Assembly (NCBI GenBank): GCA_016350165.1
Contig: CP066225.1
Span: 930,001 to 994,000, forward strand
DNA length: 64,000 bases
Direction: 5' to 3'
Source: Planctomycetota bacterium
GTDB taxonomy: Bacteria; Planctomycetota; Phycisphaerae; Phycisphaerales; Phycisphaeraceae
Below the pieces are notes generated by a model. That model had not been told where the DNA came from. It saw only the letters and a program-made list of their open reading frames with translations, and searched no databases. A program made the position numbers and the translations under genes. Shown one piece after another: positions 1-9,928 of the stretch (position 1 is its first letter; each line of letters starts with the position of its first letter).

Positions 1-81
1 AAGTGGTGGCAAAGAAACATCGGCACTGACAATTGTGGAACTCAAACAAAGGCTTAAAAAAACTGCGATATATTTCATCAT
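1..81 (-). CDS. Secreted protein, N-terminal fragment (possible sialate O-acetylesterase), cut by window edge
   Basis: The first 27 codons of a minus-strand gene are visible: two ATG codons (81 and 78), then a short signal peptide of the form MKYIAVFLSLCLSS..VSA followed by ADVSLPPL. A good ribosome binding site, AAAGGAAC, lies 6-9 bases before the ATG pair. The mature start ADVSLPPL resembles the beginning of sialate O-acetylesterases (compare ADF..LFTSNMVLQ in the next gene upstream), so a second esterase of the same family is a reasonable guess, but the diagnostic GQSN motif would lie outside the window. It follows the gene at 145-1686 in the same direction with a 63-base gap, so it is probably the next gene of the same operon. 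Confidence 0.55.
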   Translation of the reverse strand, partial: MMKYIAVFLSLCLSSTIVSADVSLPPL

Positions 82-144
82 AATTATGTTCCTTTTATGT
101 TGTAATGCGCGATGCTCTGCAGCTTTATGAAGCGATGTAAAGGT

Positions 145-1686
145 TTATTGTAAAGGTGGCAAGTTGTAAGCGTCAGTTCTAAATGGTTGAGCTGGGAGCC
201 CCTCTGTGTTGAATAAATTACATATCGGGAAGGGTGCAAAACCGTAACGAATATCGATAATTTTTGATACTTTATCAGATGTCAATGTTACTTGGTCTGG
301 TGCTGTTATGTTTGCTTCTGCTGGATAGAATTTGCCATCGGAATCTGCAACTTCAAAACCCATTAGATAGCCAAACTCAATTTTTACTTCTGTTGTTTTC
401 TTATTGTTACTTGTAGGTATGTCTTTGAAGATGAGCTGTTTTGCAATAAGACCTGTAGGGCAATTGTAAAATTTGAGTGTTGTTGATTTTTTATCTTTGT
501 GAATACTCTTAACAATAGGACCATTTGCAATGATGTTCTGTTTCTCTAATGCGATTGCATGCAATGCGAGTCGTTTGCCTACCATATACTTGTATTTTGG
601 GTGAATGTCTGAGTATTCGCCGAGATCCAGAGTTACAGCCATTGAAACATTATTGAGATTCTGTGCTTTAGCCTGTGCTTCACGTTGGTATGGCCACAAT
701 GCAGTCCGTTGTTTTTGCCAATCATTTTTACCGCCGAATGCGGGGAGCTGCACAAAAATAAATGGGAATTCATCTTGTGCCCATGCTGTACGCCAACCTT
801 TGATTGCTTCGGTAAAAAGCTCCTCGTAGTTATTATAACGAGGTGCGTTGTTTTCACCTTGATACCAAATCATTCCTTTGATTGACAATCGCGTTAGTGG
901 GTGCATCATGCCGTTGTATAAATCTGATGGATGCTTTTGCTTGTAGGTTTCTATTACTTTAGGATTTTTAGCATGATTCTCCGCCCATGTGATTTCTTTG
1001 GTGTAATGGGCCATGACGCTGTTGTAGCAATTAAGTTCTTCAAGTACTGGTATTGGCATCCAAGATGCGATATCAGTTCCGCCTAATGCTACCTCGATAA
1101 GGCCGATGGGTACATCTAAATTGTGATTCACTTTTAAGCCGAAATAGTATGATACTGCAGAGAATTTAGAAGCGTATTGTTCATTCGCGTGCTGCCACGA
1201 ACTGTTGAAGTCTGGGTTAATTTGGAATTTTGTTTGCGGAGTTTTTGATCCGTTGGGTGTTTTTGCTCTAAGTAATCTTAAATATTGTGCAGCGGGATAG
1301 GCTGTGGGTTGTGGCAATGTTTGATGCACTGCCCATCCCATATTGCTTTGCCCTGCACAAACCCAAACATCGCCAACTAATATGTCTCTTAATATTTTAG
1401 ATTTCTTGGATTTATTTGAAGTTAGCTTGAGTTCATAATTTTGTTTTGAAGCTTTTTGGGGTGCTAGGCTAACGTTCCATATTTTATCTTTATTGACGAC
1501 AGTAGATACGGTTTGGTTAACAAAAGTGATTGTAATTTCTTCATTTGGCTCACCTGTACCAAAGACACGGATCGGTTTGTTTCTCTGCAATACCATATTA
1601 CTGGTAAAAAGAGTATCAAAATCCGCTGCGACAGAGCTTGTCACTAGAACAAATAAACATGCTATAGATACAACGACCCGTGTCAT
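145..1686 (-). CDS. Sialate O-acetylesterase family SGNH hydrolase, secreted
   Basis: Predicted carbohydrate O-acetylesterase of the sialate O-acetylesterase (SASA) family, which removes acetyl groups from sugars; in planctomycetes and Bacteroidota these enzymes strip decorations from polysaccharides rather than only sialic acid. Seen: an N-terminal signal peptide (MTRVVVSIACLFVLVTSSVAA), the beta-rich start LFTSNMVLQRNKP, the nucleophile block VCAGQSNMGW at about residue 110, and the second block WYQGENN near residue 275, with a DIHPKYK segment near 360 that can supply the catalytic Asp-His. I start it at ATG 1686, not at the upstream codon at 1716, because AGAGGTG lies 5 bases before it and the signal peptide then begins cleanly. 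It is last but one in a minus-strand run after GH94 and GH144 genes, so its substrate is probably an acetylated oligosaccharide made by them. Confidence 0.88.
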   Translation of the reverse strand: MTRVVVSIACLFVLVTSSVAADFDTLFTSNMVLQRNKPIRVFGTGEPNEEITITFVNQTVSTVVNKDKIWNVSLAPQKASKQNYELKLTSNKSKKSKILRDILVGDVWVCAGQSNMGWAVHQTLPQPTAYPAAQYLRLLRAKTPNGSKTPQTKFQINPDFNSSWQHANEQYASKFSAVSYYFGLKVNHNLDVPIGLIEVALGGTDIASWMPIPVLEELNCYNSVMAHYTKEITWAENHAKNPKVIETYKQKHPSDLYNGMMHPLTRLSIKGMIWYQGENNAPRYNNYEELFTEAIKGWRTAWAQDEFPFIFVQLPAFGGKNDWQKQRTALWPYQREAQAKAQNLNNVSMAVTLDLGEYSDIHPKYKYMVGKRLALHAIALEKQNIIANGPIVKSIHKDKKSTTLKFYNCPTGLIAKQLIFKDIPTSNNKKTTEVKIEFGYLMGFEVADSDGKFYPAEANITAPDQVTLTSDKVSKIIDIRYGFAPFPICNLFNTEGLPAQPFRTDAYNLPPLQ

Positions 1687-1740
1687 AATCACCTCTGTTT
1701 TGTTATGTAACAACAAACGTTCTTTATAAATTAACCAGAT

Positions 1741-4700
1741 TTAATAATAAATTATCATCGTATTAATTGTTTGATTTGCGAATTGATCTATTGTCTGTTT
1801 TTCGATCATGATACCGCCTTCGCGATATGGCTTATTATGCATTGGTACAGCAGGTGCATTGTTTCCGTTGATCACTACTGTCATATATTTTTGGTTCGTT
1901 TTATAGTATTGAATTGAAAATTTCTTGCCAAGAATCGTTATGTCACAAGTTGTGCCTGACATTTGCTTGGTCATAATTGGATCTATTACTAAGTTACCAT
2001 AGTGACGTGTGATACCGAGCATATTTTCTATAACGATGCGAACAAAAATACCTGGACCTGAGGAATATAATCGCCAACCACCTTTCACTTCAATATTGCC
2101 CTGCATAATGTCTTGATATCGCTCATATGATTCATAACGATCTGAAACATCTGCATCAGAGCTGCTGAAGTATGTATTTGCTTGTCGAGGTTGGCTATTT
2201 TTTACAATGCTCTTCAAATCAATTGGGTTGACTGTCATTAGAGCGTTTACTAGATTTTCACGATTGCCGAGTTCGGATTGTGCTTCAGCGTAACGCAAGT
2301 GTGCATGCACATATTGCAAGCCGATTTCACGACTGAATGATGCTGCTGATTCTGCTCGGCGGAACACAATCTCGCGTCCACCTTGATATACAGGTGGTTT
2401 ATTCATGAGTCTTGCACCATCTGGTGCAAGCAGATGATCTTGAATGTATTGCTGATGTTGCTCGGCTTGTTCCTTTGTAAAGATACCGCTTAGGATACCA
2501 CGAGTCATTGGTAACAAGCGATATGAAATTCCTGTTCTTTCATCACTTGGATGCAAAAGAAGCTCTGGTGATTCATTTTGCTCGTGGAACAAGCCGAATC
2601 CAGCAACACAATCATCTTTTACTAGATAACGATTGAAATCATCTTGGATTTTTTGAATTGCTGTTGGAATCCTTGCAACCCAATTACTATTAATGCCAGC
2701 AAATTTTAATGCGTCCAAAAGTTCGCTCAAAGCTTGATAGACAAGTTCAACAGTCCATGTACTTACAAGGTTATCACGATATTTTTCTTCTGTAGGCTGC
2801 AGTGAATCGTTCCAGTCACCATCTCCAAAACGTATTAAATTTGTATTGGAAATAAAATCTGAATTAATTCTATCCATACATCGTTCTACGTGATCCAGTA
2901 TTGTTGTCGTTGAATTATTCTCTTTATGGAAAGGGACTATCTCGTGGAATATCGAAGTGTCACCGGTACGCATGACATAGTATGCGAGAGACTTTATTGG
3001 CCAAACAATGATATCCCCATGACAATCAGTTTGTCGTATTTGCTGATAATCGCCGAACATAAACCATTGAGGCCAATTGCCCGTTTCTTGATCCTGTTGA
3101 GCGTATACTTTGCATAAAATATTGCGAGCTTCAGTATCATGACCTAATGCAACAAGACTTTCGACAGCTCCTTGAAGCACATCTCTTACGCCCCACGCAG
3201 CGCCGCCATATTGTTCTAAACCGTGTGGCGAACTTAGGTGAATGAGTGCATTATGCATAAACCACTGAACACAATCATTCAACTTGCTGACTGTGATATC
3301 GTTTTCATTTTTTATACTAAAAGTATTTAATAACTGTGAATTACATGTGACTTTTTCAGCTTCACCTTTTGGTAAATATTTTTCTGTTTCATTTATTGTG
3401 ATCGCTAGCTGATTCGTATGTTTGGATTCACAAACTATTGTAGGAGCCGCTACTTGATTTGTAGCTTTGATTAGCATTTCACTACTGCCGAAGGATAACT
3501 TTGACGCATCCGTAGTGAATTTCATATCAAAAGTAACTTCATCAAAGGCTGTATTTAACGAAGTGGTATTGTGTGTAGAAAACTGGATACATTGATTCAC
3601 CTCGTCAACTTGTGCAATTGACTGTTGATGATATTCATCTGATCCCATGACGATATCGCTATAGATTATTAAGTCACATGCCGACCCACTGATTGTATTA
3701 AAAGTGATATCAAATCCACGTGATTGATGATTGGCAATTGTTTTTACTTCGAAGATCTGGCTTTCTAGTTTATATATCCAGCGACCGCCATTGTGATCCA
3801 TTGAGAAAGCGGAAGGTGTTCCGAGTGCAAAATATTGGTTGTTTATTTTGACAGCAATACGCAACCCAGAAGCTGCGTTGATGTCCAAACTATTGCGAAC
3901 TACTCCGAGGAGTTTTTGAAATGATGTGTTGCCTAGGGCTATATGTGATGCGAATACACCTCCGGCCCACATTGTGCAGCATATGTCATTGTCCTGCGGC
4001 ATTAAACTTGTTGATGCGCGAACAATATGGCCATGCGATCGTGAAACTCCGGCTTCTTTTGCGGCTAAAACTACATGCTCATGATCATTCGTAAAGAACG
4101 ACCAAAGGCTCTGGTCTACGTACTCGCAATGTCTCCATTCTCCTGTAAACCAAGATTTGAGATCTGCTTCAGAAGGATCTATGCCGTGCAAACGTTTGGT
4201 TGCAGAAATTCTAGTTGTAGAAGTCGAGTGACACTGGTTTCTTGTGAAATCCTGTGATGGCCATTGTGCAATTTTATTTGCAGTTTTGTGTGCATCTTTG
4301 TCATTCGTAGGTTCCGAATGATTTGCCTCAAAAAAAGCATATATGTTCGCTTCGTGAGAACCATTACTATTTTTATTCAGTATTTCTGATTGGAGTATTG
4401 CCGCAGCAAATTCATTTTGATGCTTTATTGTAGGTAAACATTTTTGATCTATTACTACAGGTGTATCGGTACGTCGGTATGTGGTTCCATAAAAATCATA
4501 CGCATCGGTCATCGCTGCATTCGCACCATTTTCAATCGCATGAACTATGCATGGGTACTTATGATCTTGAGCTAAATTTTGCCTTGAAGCAACCATGTAA
4601 CCTAACGAATCATGGCTGAGTATTTGATGATCAATGTATTGTGAAATGTAAGCTTCATTTGTTCGGACAGCTCCACGATTGGCTAAACCAATATCTTGAG

Positions 4701-5121
4701 CGATTATGATGTCATAATCGGCGTTATCATGGCTATTTATTTGGACATTCCATCGCCATGCAAAATCATTTGGATGAATTTCCAATCGGCAAACATAGGT
4801 ACAATTACTCCAATTGCCTACCCATTCGATTGCATTTTCATAACAGCAGTATTTGCTACGACTCTGATTTCCGACAATTTGGATATTGTCGATTTTGCCT
4901 TGCTCATGCTTTCTGAGATAAATTGCAGTAAGACCACCATGAACTGGATGGGCTAATATTTGATTGATCAAAATGTCTGCACATTCTATAGCGTACAAAT
5001 GACCGCTTGGTAGAACAGATATTTTTAAGCCAACAGGATTTTGTATTGTTTGAATACCTAAATCTTCTTCTGCTGGAAGAATGATTGTTTGTTTACTTGT
5101 TTCCGTAGTTACACCTGGCAT
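1741..5121 (-). CDS. GH94-like glycoside phosphorylase, probable 1,2-beta-oligoglucan phosphorylase
   Basis: Large cytoplasmic protein of 1,126 residues without a signal peptide. It matches the GH94 (cellobiose phosphorylase-like) group, which splits beta-glucosides with phosphate to give a glucose or related sugar 1-phosphate. Seen: GGAAWGVRDVLQG at 639-651, FGDGDWNDSL at 765-774 in which Asp769 corresponds to the general acid of the family's DWND motif, and the conserved C-terminal block YRLLPMTRGI...GGREIVFRRAESAASFSREIG. Typical cellobiose phosphorylases have about 810 residues; the extra N-terminal 300 residues fit the 1,2-beta-oligoglucan phosphorylases (about 1,090-1,115 residues). The neighbouring GH144-like gene supports this substrate. 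A clear GAGGATG site lies 8 bases before ATG 5121. The gap to the GH144 gene is only 44 bases, so they are co-transcribed. Substrate is inferred; family call is firm. Confidence 0.82.
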   Translation of the reverse strand: MPGVTTETSKQTIILPAEEDLGIQTIQNPVGLKISVLPSGHLYAIECADILINQILAHPVHGGLTAIYLRKHEQGKIDNIQIVGNQSRSKYCCYENAIEWVGNWSNCTYVCRLEIHPNDFAWRWNVQINSHDNADYDIIIAQDIGLANRGAVRTNEAYISQYIDHQILSHDSLGYMVASRQNLAQDHKYPCIVHAIENGANAAMTDAYDFYGTTYRRTDTPVVIDQKCLPTIKHQNEFAAAILQSEILNKNSNGSHEANIYAFFEANHSEPTNDKDAHKTANKIAQWPSQDFTRNQCHSTSTTRISATKRLHGIDPSEADLKSWFTGEWRHCEYVDQSLWSFFTNDHEHVVLAAKEAGVSRSHGHIVRASTSLMPQDNDICCTMWAGGVFASHIALGNTSFQKLLGVVRNSLDINAASGLRIAVKINNQYFALGTPSAFSMDHNGGRWIYKLESQIFEVKTIANHQSRGFDITFNTISGSACDLIIYSDIVMGSDEYHQQSIAQVDEVNQCIQFSTHNTTSLNTAFDEVTFDMKFTTDASKLSFGSSEMLIKATNQVAAPTIVCESKHTNQLAITINETEKYLPKGEAEKVTCNSQLLNTFSIKNENDITVSKLNDCVQWFMHNALIHLSSPHGLEQYGGAAWGVRDVLQGAVESLVALGHDTEARNILCKVYAQQDQETGNWPQWFMFGDYQQIRQTDCHGDIIVWPIKSLAYYVMRTGDTSIFHEIVPFHKENNSTTTILDHVERCMDRINSDFISNTNLIRFGDGDWNDSLQPTEEKYRDNLVSTWTVELVYQALSELLDALKFAGINSNWVARIPTAIQKIQDDFNRYLVKDDCVAGFGLFHEQNESPELLLHPSDERTGISYRLLPMTRGILSGIFTKEQAEQHQQYIQDHLLAPDGARLMNKPPVYQGGREIVFRRAESAASFSREIGLQYVHAHLRYAEAQSELGNRENLVNALMTVNPIDLKSIVKNSQPRQANTYFSSSDADVSDRYESYERYQDIMQGNIEVKGGWRLYSSGPGIFVRIVIENMLGITRHYGNLVIDPIMTKQMSGTTCDITILGKKFSIQYYKTNQKYMTVVINGNNAPAVPMHNKPYREGGIMIEKQTIDQFANQTINTMIIYY

Positions 5122-5165
5122 TACTTTTCATCCTCAACTTAATCAACAATAATCAAAACATCAGA

Positions 5166-7061
5166 TTATTTACTGAGTCTTAACAACCCAACTTCAATTT
5201 TCTTTCCGTTGTTAACAAAGTGCCACTCGGTTTTTCCTTCGTAGCGTAATTCTGTTTGATTAACAACTGGAGAAACACCAAGCATCAAACCTTTACGGGG
5301 ATTTAAGCCAAGCTCTGACCACTGGAATTCGTAACGAACGGTAAAACCATTATTATTTTTATTCGTTTTTATCACTGCATCGTGCGAACGATTTTCACCA
5401 AACCACTCATAAACGCGCTTAGGAGGTGCAAATCCGATTTGCCAATCTTCTTTGTTTTTCCATTTGATACCGTCGTTTTTAGGGTCTATAAAAAGTTCGA
5501 CACAATCATCTAAATACAGCTTATTTGCAGGCTGTTTTTGCTTAATTTTGATATCTGATACTTGAGCATGAAAAACCAACTTATTTTCATCCCAGGTGAA
5601 AGCAAATTTTGCAACACCTGGGCCATTGAGAATCATTGTTTGCCAATCACGGTTACCAACTTTGTGTTCTGGATTAAATTTTGCGACAGCTAATGGCTTA
5701 TCATTTTTACGGATATCGCGAACAGGTTTTTTTCTAAAAAATACGGAACTTGTTCGCTTTTTACTTCTTTCTTTTGTGGACAGTGATTTGAAACCAATTT
5801 GCTTCATGGCTTTGTTGATTTCTGGATTTTTATGAAATGTTTTCCAAACAAATCGATCTTTATAATTTTCAGCCATTAACAACGTGATACCGACGTCAAT
5901 GCCGAGTACATCATCTGCATACCAATTTGTATGTGGATTGAATGCATCAATTAGTCCATAGCGTTTCCAGACTTTATTGCCAAACTGTTTGTACATGTAG
6001 TACAGAGTCGGAACACATGCTTCTGGAGCGAATGGAATAGAACCACCGGGTGCACATGGAACAATACTGCCATCAATTGCTGGTGTGATCGTACCGGGAG
6101 GACCACCCCAAACCATATAACCTTTAGGGCCAACAGATGCAGTTAAACCCCAGAGTTTTTTTGAGTATTTTGGAAAACGCTTTGAAAGATCGTCACAATA
6201 CTGCTGTTGCGCGAGTGTTGCGAGTCTTGAATTTAAGAAATAATCAGCGTACTTATCACGTTTATTTTCGAAGTCGATCCAAGCATGTGAGTATTGATGC
6301 GTGAATAAGGGTGGGCATGAAAGGAATGTTTTATTGCCGTAATTAACGACGCGGTTGCGTCCCCACGCATCCCATGCGTCGGGACCAATACTATGTGTTG
6401 GGGAACCGATTGCGAGCACATAAAGAAGCATTAGTTCGTTATAGCTTGACCATCTTGCGTTAAGGAAACCTTCTTCAGGTTTCCAACCCATTGTTAAAGT
6501 TGGCTTTCCGTTGCGCATCCATTCCCAATCTATGCGCTCGTATATTTTGGTTGCAAGCGATTTAATTTCACTATTGTCAAAATGTTGTTTTGCAGTCAAT
6601 ACACCTGCTACGAAAAGAGCGGTGTCAATACTTGATAATTCACACTTCCATGCTCTTTTACCTGTTTCCATATTCAGAAAGTGATAATAAAAACCACGTT
6701 CAGTTTCGACTTCGTTTGCAAAGAAGCGAAGTGTATTTAATGTTCGCTCTTCAAGTTTGTCATGTGATTCCCAACCGCGTTCATCTGCTATACAGTATGC
6801 GGTCAAACCGAAACCTACAGCGGCGACACTTGCGACATCGCCATGCCCACTCCCATCAGCTTGCGCCTGATCAGGTATGAGGCCAGTTTTGTGCTGACCC
6901 TGTTCCCAAAAAAATAGGAAGCTTCGACGTGAGAGTTCATTAAGAAATGCTTTTTGACTGCGTGTTGGCTGATATGCAGCATGAGTTTTACTGATACCAA
7001 CACATGCACTTAAAAGCATTGCACAGATTGAAAATATTGTAATTATTTTGATATTCACCAT
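5166..7061 (-). CDS. GH144-like endo-beta-1,2-glucanase lipoprotein with C-terminal CBM9-like domain
   Basis: The first 420 or so residues match the glucoamylase-like (PF10091) fold used by GH144 endo-beta-1,2-glucanases: RRSFLFFWEQ near residue 45, GDVASVAAVGFGLTAYCIADERGW around 74-98, and the ARWSSYNELMLLYVLAIGSP and PAIDGSIVPCAPGGS blocks further on. The last 200 residues (GPGVAKFAFTWDENKLVFHA..., LYLDDCVELFIDPKNDG) look like a CBM9-like carbohydrate-binding domain. Starting at ATG 7061 gives a lipoprotein signal with lipobox LSAC and acylated Cys20; the longer reading from 7106 has no ribosome site and spoils the signal. It would act at the cell surface or periplasm and feed oligosaccharides to the GH94 phosphorylase just downstream. 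The CBM9-like fusion on a GH144 enzyme is less usual. Family call fairly sure, exact linkage inferred. Confidence 0.8.
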   Translation of the reverse strand: MVNIKIITIFSICAMLLSACVGISKTHAAYQPTRSQKAFLNELSRRSFLFFWEQGQHKTGLIPDQAQADGSGHGDVASVAAVGFGLTAYCIADERGWESHDKLEERTLNTLRFFANEVETERGFYYHFLNMETGKRAWKCELSSIDTALFVAGVLTAKQHFDNSEIKSLATKIYERIDWEWMRNGKPTLTMGWKPEEGFLNARWSSYNELMLLYVLAIGSPTHSIGPDAWDAWGRNRVVNYGNKTFLSCPPLFTHQYSHAWIDFENKRDKYADYFLNSRLATLAQQQYCDDLSKRFPKYSKKLWGLTASVGPKGYMVWGGPPGTITPAIDGSIVPCAPGGSIPFAPEACVPTLYYMYKQFGNKVWKRYGLIDAFNPHTNWYADDVLGIDVGITLLMAENYKDRFVWKTFHKNPEINKAMKQIGFKSLSTKERSKKRTSSVFFRKKPVRDIRKNDKPLAVAKFNPEHKVGNRDWQTMILNGPGVAKFAFTWDENKLVFHAQVSDIKIKQKQPANKLYLDDCVELFIDPKNDGIKWKNKEDWQIGFAPPKRVYEWFGENRSHDAVIKTNKNNNGFTVRYEFQWSELGLNPRKGLMLGVSPVVNQTELRYEGKTEWHFVNNGKKIEVGLLRLSK

Positions 7062-7107
7062 GCTCTTAACACTTTCAACACAGCGCACGTATCGCGCATA
7101 CCCCATC

Positions 7108-7123
7108 TGTAATCAATATTACA
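7108..7123. promoter_or_regulatory. Inverted repeat TGTAAT-N4-ATTACA between lacI-type gene and GH144 gene
   Basis: A 6-4-6 inverted repeat, TGTAAT CAAT ATTACA, sits 47 bases upstream of the GH144 ATG at 7061 and just after the LacI-family gene. The half-site TGTAAT recurs in the palindromes at 9929 and 10103, which fit LacI-family operators better; here the spacer is two bases longer, so this may be a weaker or different site. Confidence 0.4.
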
Positions 7124-7155
7124 TTTATTCAAAAAATGGCTTGCTCAGGATTAAA

Positions 7156-8157
7156 TTACCCTGCTCCACCACATGTCTTACGTATGACCAGCTTGGTCTT
7201 GACTAAATATTCTTTCTGAGCTGTCGCTTCAGGTTCATTAATTGCTTGGATTGCAGCATCGACGGAAAGCGTGCCAAGTTCTTGGAATGGGACTGCGACA
7301 CTGGTTAAGCTCAAGTGTTTGGCAAGTGAAACATCATCGAAGCCAACAACAGCAATATCTTCCGGAACACGTACATTTGCTTCACGCAAACCGTCTAAAA
7401 TGCCGAAAGCCATTGGGTCATTGAGAGCGAAAACCGCATCAGGCAGTTTCTTACCTGACTCAATGTAGGAACGAATCATTTTATAGCCACTGACTTCCGT
7501 GAAATTACCTTCCCATGTCAGCAGATCATCTGAAGCTAAACCTAGTTCTGAAGCAATCTGCCGACAAGCACGCAAACGTTCCATGGAGTCATGCGTATCT
7601 GCAGGACCTGTGGCAATGGCGATTTGCTTGTAGCCATGGTTACGAATCAGGTGTTCCATTGCTTCACGAGCCCCGACCTCATTATCAATGCCAACAGAAA
7701 CTGTATTCAAACCACATTCGGGTCTATCCAACAAAACGAGTGGTACACGTGAACCATTTAAACTTCGGATAAAACGTGAAGGCAGGTCAAGGTTCATAAC
7801 AATCAATGCATCAACGCGTTTTTGCTGCACGTATTTACGAACGAGGCGCATTTCACCTTCAGGATCATGCCCGAAGGCAACCATCAGGTCGTAACCGCTA
7901 TGAGCTGCGCGTTTGTTAATTGATTTGAGAACTTCGGTATAGAAGCCCACATCGAGGTCTGGAAAAATAACGCCGATACTATCTGTTGCTTCACGACGTA
8001 ACATTCTTGCTGCAAAACTTGGCTGATAGTTCAGTTCACGGATCGCACGCTCAACACGCTTTTTTGTCTCAGGATTAACCTTTGCAGAGCCGTTAATGAC
8101 TCGCGAGATTGTCGCTGTTGAGTATCCAGATAATTTACTTACATCTTCCAGTGTCAT
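7156..8157 (-). CDS. LacI-family transcriptional regulator
   Basis: Sugar-responsive DNA-binding repressor of 333 residues. Seen: the LacI helix-turn-helix at the N terminus (MTLEDVSKLSGYSTATISRV), the hinge segment ETKKRVERAIRELNYQPS at about 31-48 with minor-groove-binding residues, and a full periplasmic-binding-protein-like sensor domain ending in VVGFDDVSLAKHLSLTSVAVPFQELG. The start has a GGAGAAAAT site. It lies inside the run of sulfatase, GH144, GH94 and esterase genes, so it most likely represses that locus and is relieved by an oligosaccharide from it. The palindromes at 9929 and 10103, which match the TGNAANCGNTTNCA type of LacI-family operator, are the natural target candidates. 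Confidence 0.93.
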   Translation of the reverse strand: MTLEDVSKLSGYSTATISRVINGSAKVNPETKKRVERAIRELNYQPSFAARMLRREATDSIGVIFPDLDVGFYTEVLKSINKRAAHSGYDLMVAFGHDPEGEMRLVRKYVQQKRVDALIVMNLDLPSRFIRSLNGSRVPLVLLDRPECGLNTVSVGIDNEVGAREAMEHLIRNHGYKQIAIATGPADTHDSMERLRACRQIASELGLASDDLLTWEGNFTEVSGYKMIRSYIESGKKLPDAVFALNDPMAFGILDGLREANVRVPEDIAVVGFDDVSLAKHLSLTSVAVPFQELGTLSVDAAIQAINEPEATAQKEYLVKTKLVIRKTCGGAG

Positions 8158-8238
8158 GCGATTTTCTCCAAACTATTCTGCAACAAACTGAGTTATCAAA
8201 TTCATTTTTGATCAGGTTTTAGGTGTTGCAGCAATCTT

Positions 8239-9882
8239 TTACTTACGTTTTTTGCGATTTACTTTTTTCTGCGTGCGTGCCTTTGGCTTGTGCCGCGATT
8301 CTATATTTAATGTAGGAACATCGTATTCATCACGGATTACTTCCAAACGCTTGTGCATCATCGCCTGAATATCAGAGTACTTACCATTATTGTAAACACT
8401 CTTCATTTCCTGCGGATCTTCTATTAGATCAAACAGTTCCCACTCTTCATGAGGGTAATAGTAATGAATCAATTTATAGCGGTCGTTACGCACACCTTCG
8501 AATCGTGGCAAATTGTACGATCCATCATCATAATAATGGTAATAAATCGCGTCCCGCCAGTCATCTGGAGTTTGCCCTTTGAGAACATTCACAAGTGAAC
8601 GGCCTTGGATTTCCTCAGGTATTGACACATCGGCTGCATCTAAGAACGTTGGAGCATAATCAATATTTTGAATCATGGCTTGAGAATGAACACCCGCTTG
8701 AGCGACGCCGGGCCATCGAATAATGAACGGCATTTTCAGCGATTCTTCATACATCCACCGCTTATCATTCCATCCATGCTCACCGGTATAAAAACCCTGA
8801 TCTGAGCTATATATTACAATGGTATTATCTGCGAGGCCTTCTGCTTCCAACCAATCCAATATACGACCAACATTATCATCGATTGCAGCAACACAGCCAA
8901 GATAATCCTTGATATATCGCTGATACTTAAATTTTTCCATCACAATCGGATCATCATACGCCCCTGCAGCCTTGCGTTTACGATATTCATTATTCTTTTT
9001 GTCGTACCCTTCGTGGTAGGCTTTGCGCTGCTCAGGCGACATGCGAGCAAGAAACTGGTAACGCCGATCTTTTAGATCATATTTCCCTTCTTCGGGAACG
9101 ATATTAAGAATCGGCTCTCGCATCCCCTTGAATTCCATCCACGATTTTTGTGCGTATGACGAGCGATTCTGGTAATCATCAAACATATTTGAAGGTTCAG
9201 CCACGTTCACATCATCATAATCATTAATATGACGAGGTGGTGGCACACGATGAATATGCGGCGCCTTAAACTGCGTCATGATCATGAATGGCTTGCCATC
9301 ATTTTTGTGATTTTCCATCCATGCTATTGATTTATCTGTAATGATATCAGTCGAATACCCCTCAATTTGAGTTACTTTGCCATATTTATCAGTAAATTCC
9401 GGATTGTAATAATGCCCCTGCCCTCCAGCACCAGAAAGTAAATTCCAGTGATCAAACGCATCATCCGGCGTCCCCTTCAAATGCCATTTACCAATCAACG
9501 CAGTAGAATAACCTGCTTTTTTCATATCACGAGAAAAGACATATTGCTGAGAATTCCACTTCGCACCATTACCTAATACACCGTTCTTATGACTATGCTT
9601 TCCAGTCAAAATCGTTGCTCTAGATGGGCAACTAATTGAATTCGTGCAAAAACTCTGCTCAAACACCATCCCTTCGTTTGCCAATCTATCGATATTCGGT
9701 GTTTCATTCAGACCACTTCCATATGCACCAATCGCACGCAAAGCATGATCATCACTGAATATAAACACAATATTTGGTTTTTCAGGCTGAGATGCCTGCT
9801 CAGCAAACAACATACCACCGGGCTTAGCGACTACCAAAACCCCCGAAAGCATTAGCATTGATGAATTTTTAATATTGAGCAT
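8239..9882 (-). CDS. Secreted S1-family sulfatase, Ser-type active site
   Basis: Sulfate ester hydrolase of the alkaline-phosphatase-like S1 family, 547 residues from ATG 9882. This start is preferred over the upstream codon because TCAGGAGAT lies 7 bases before it and the protein then begins with a signal peptide (LMLSGVLVVAKPGGMLFA). Seen: the metal-binding IVFIFSDDHALRA at about 38-50, the formylglycine motif S84-C-P-S-R-ATILTG, and the metal block NTIVIYSSDQGFYTGEHGW. The residue that is modified to formylglycine is Ser, not Cys, so maturation should need a radical-SAM AtsB/anSME-type enzyme. The basic C-terminal tail (KPKARTQKKVNRKKRK) is odd. First gene of the minus-strand run; it implies a sulfated substrate. 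Confidence 0.9.
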   Translation of the reverse strand: MLNIKNSSMLMLSGVLVVAKPGGMLFAEQASQPEKPNIVFIFSDDHALRAIGAYGSGLNETPNIDRLANEGMVFEQSFCTNSISCPSRATILTGKHSHKNGVLGNGAKWNSQQYVFSRDMKKAGYSTALIGKWHLKGTPDDAFDHWNLLSGAGGQGHYYNPEFTDKYGKVTQIEGYSTDIITDKSIAWMENHKNDGKPFMIMTQFKAPHIHRVPPPRHINDYDDVNVAEPSNMFDDYQNRSSYAQKSWMEFKGMREPILNIVPEEGKYDLKDRRYQFLARMSPEQRKAYHEGYDKKNNEYRKRKAAGAYDDPIVMEKFKYQRYIKDYLGCVAAIDDNVGRILDWLEAEGLADNTIVIYSSDQGFYTGEHGWNDKRWMYEESLKMPFIIRWPGVAQAGVHSQAMIQNIDYAPTFLDAADVSIPEEIQGRSLVNVLKGQTPDDWRDAIYYHYYDDGSYNLPRFEGVRNDRYKLIHYYYPHEEWELFDLIEDPQEMKSVYNNGKYSDIQAMMHKRLEVIRDEYDVPTLNIESRHKPKARTQKKVNRKKRK

Positions 9883-9928
9883 CAAGAAAGATCTCCTGAA
9901 ATGAAAACACCACAACCATGTATTGCCA

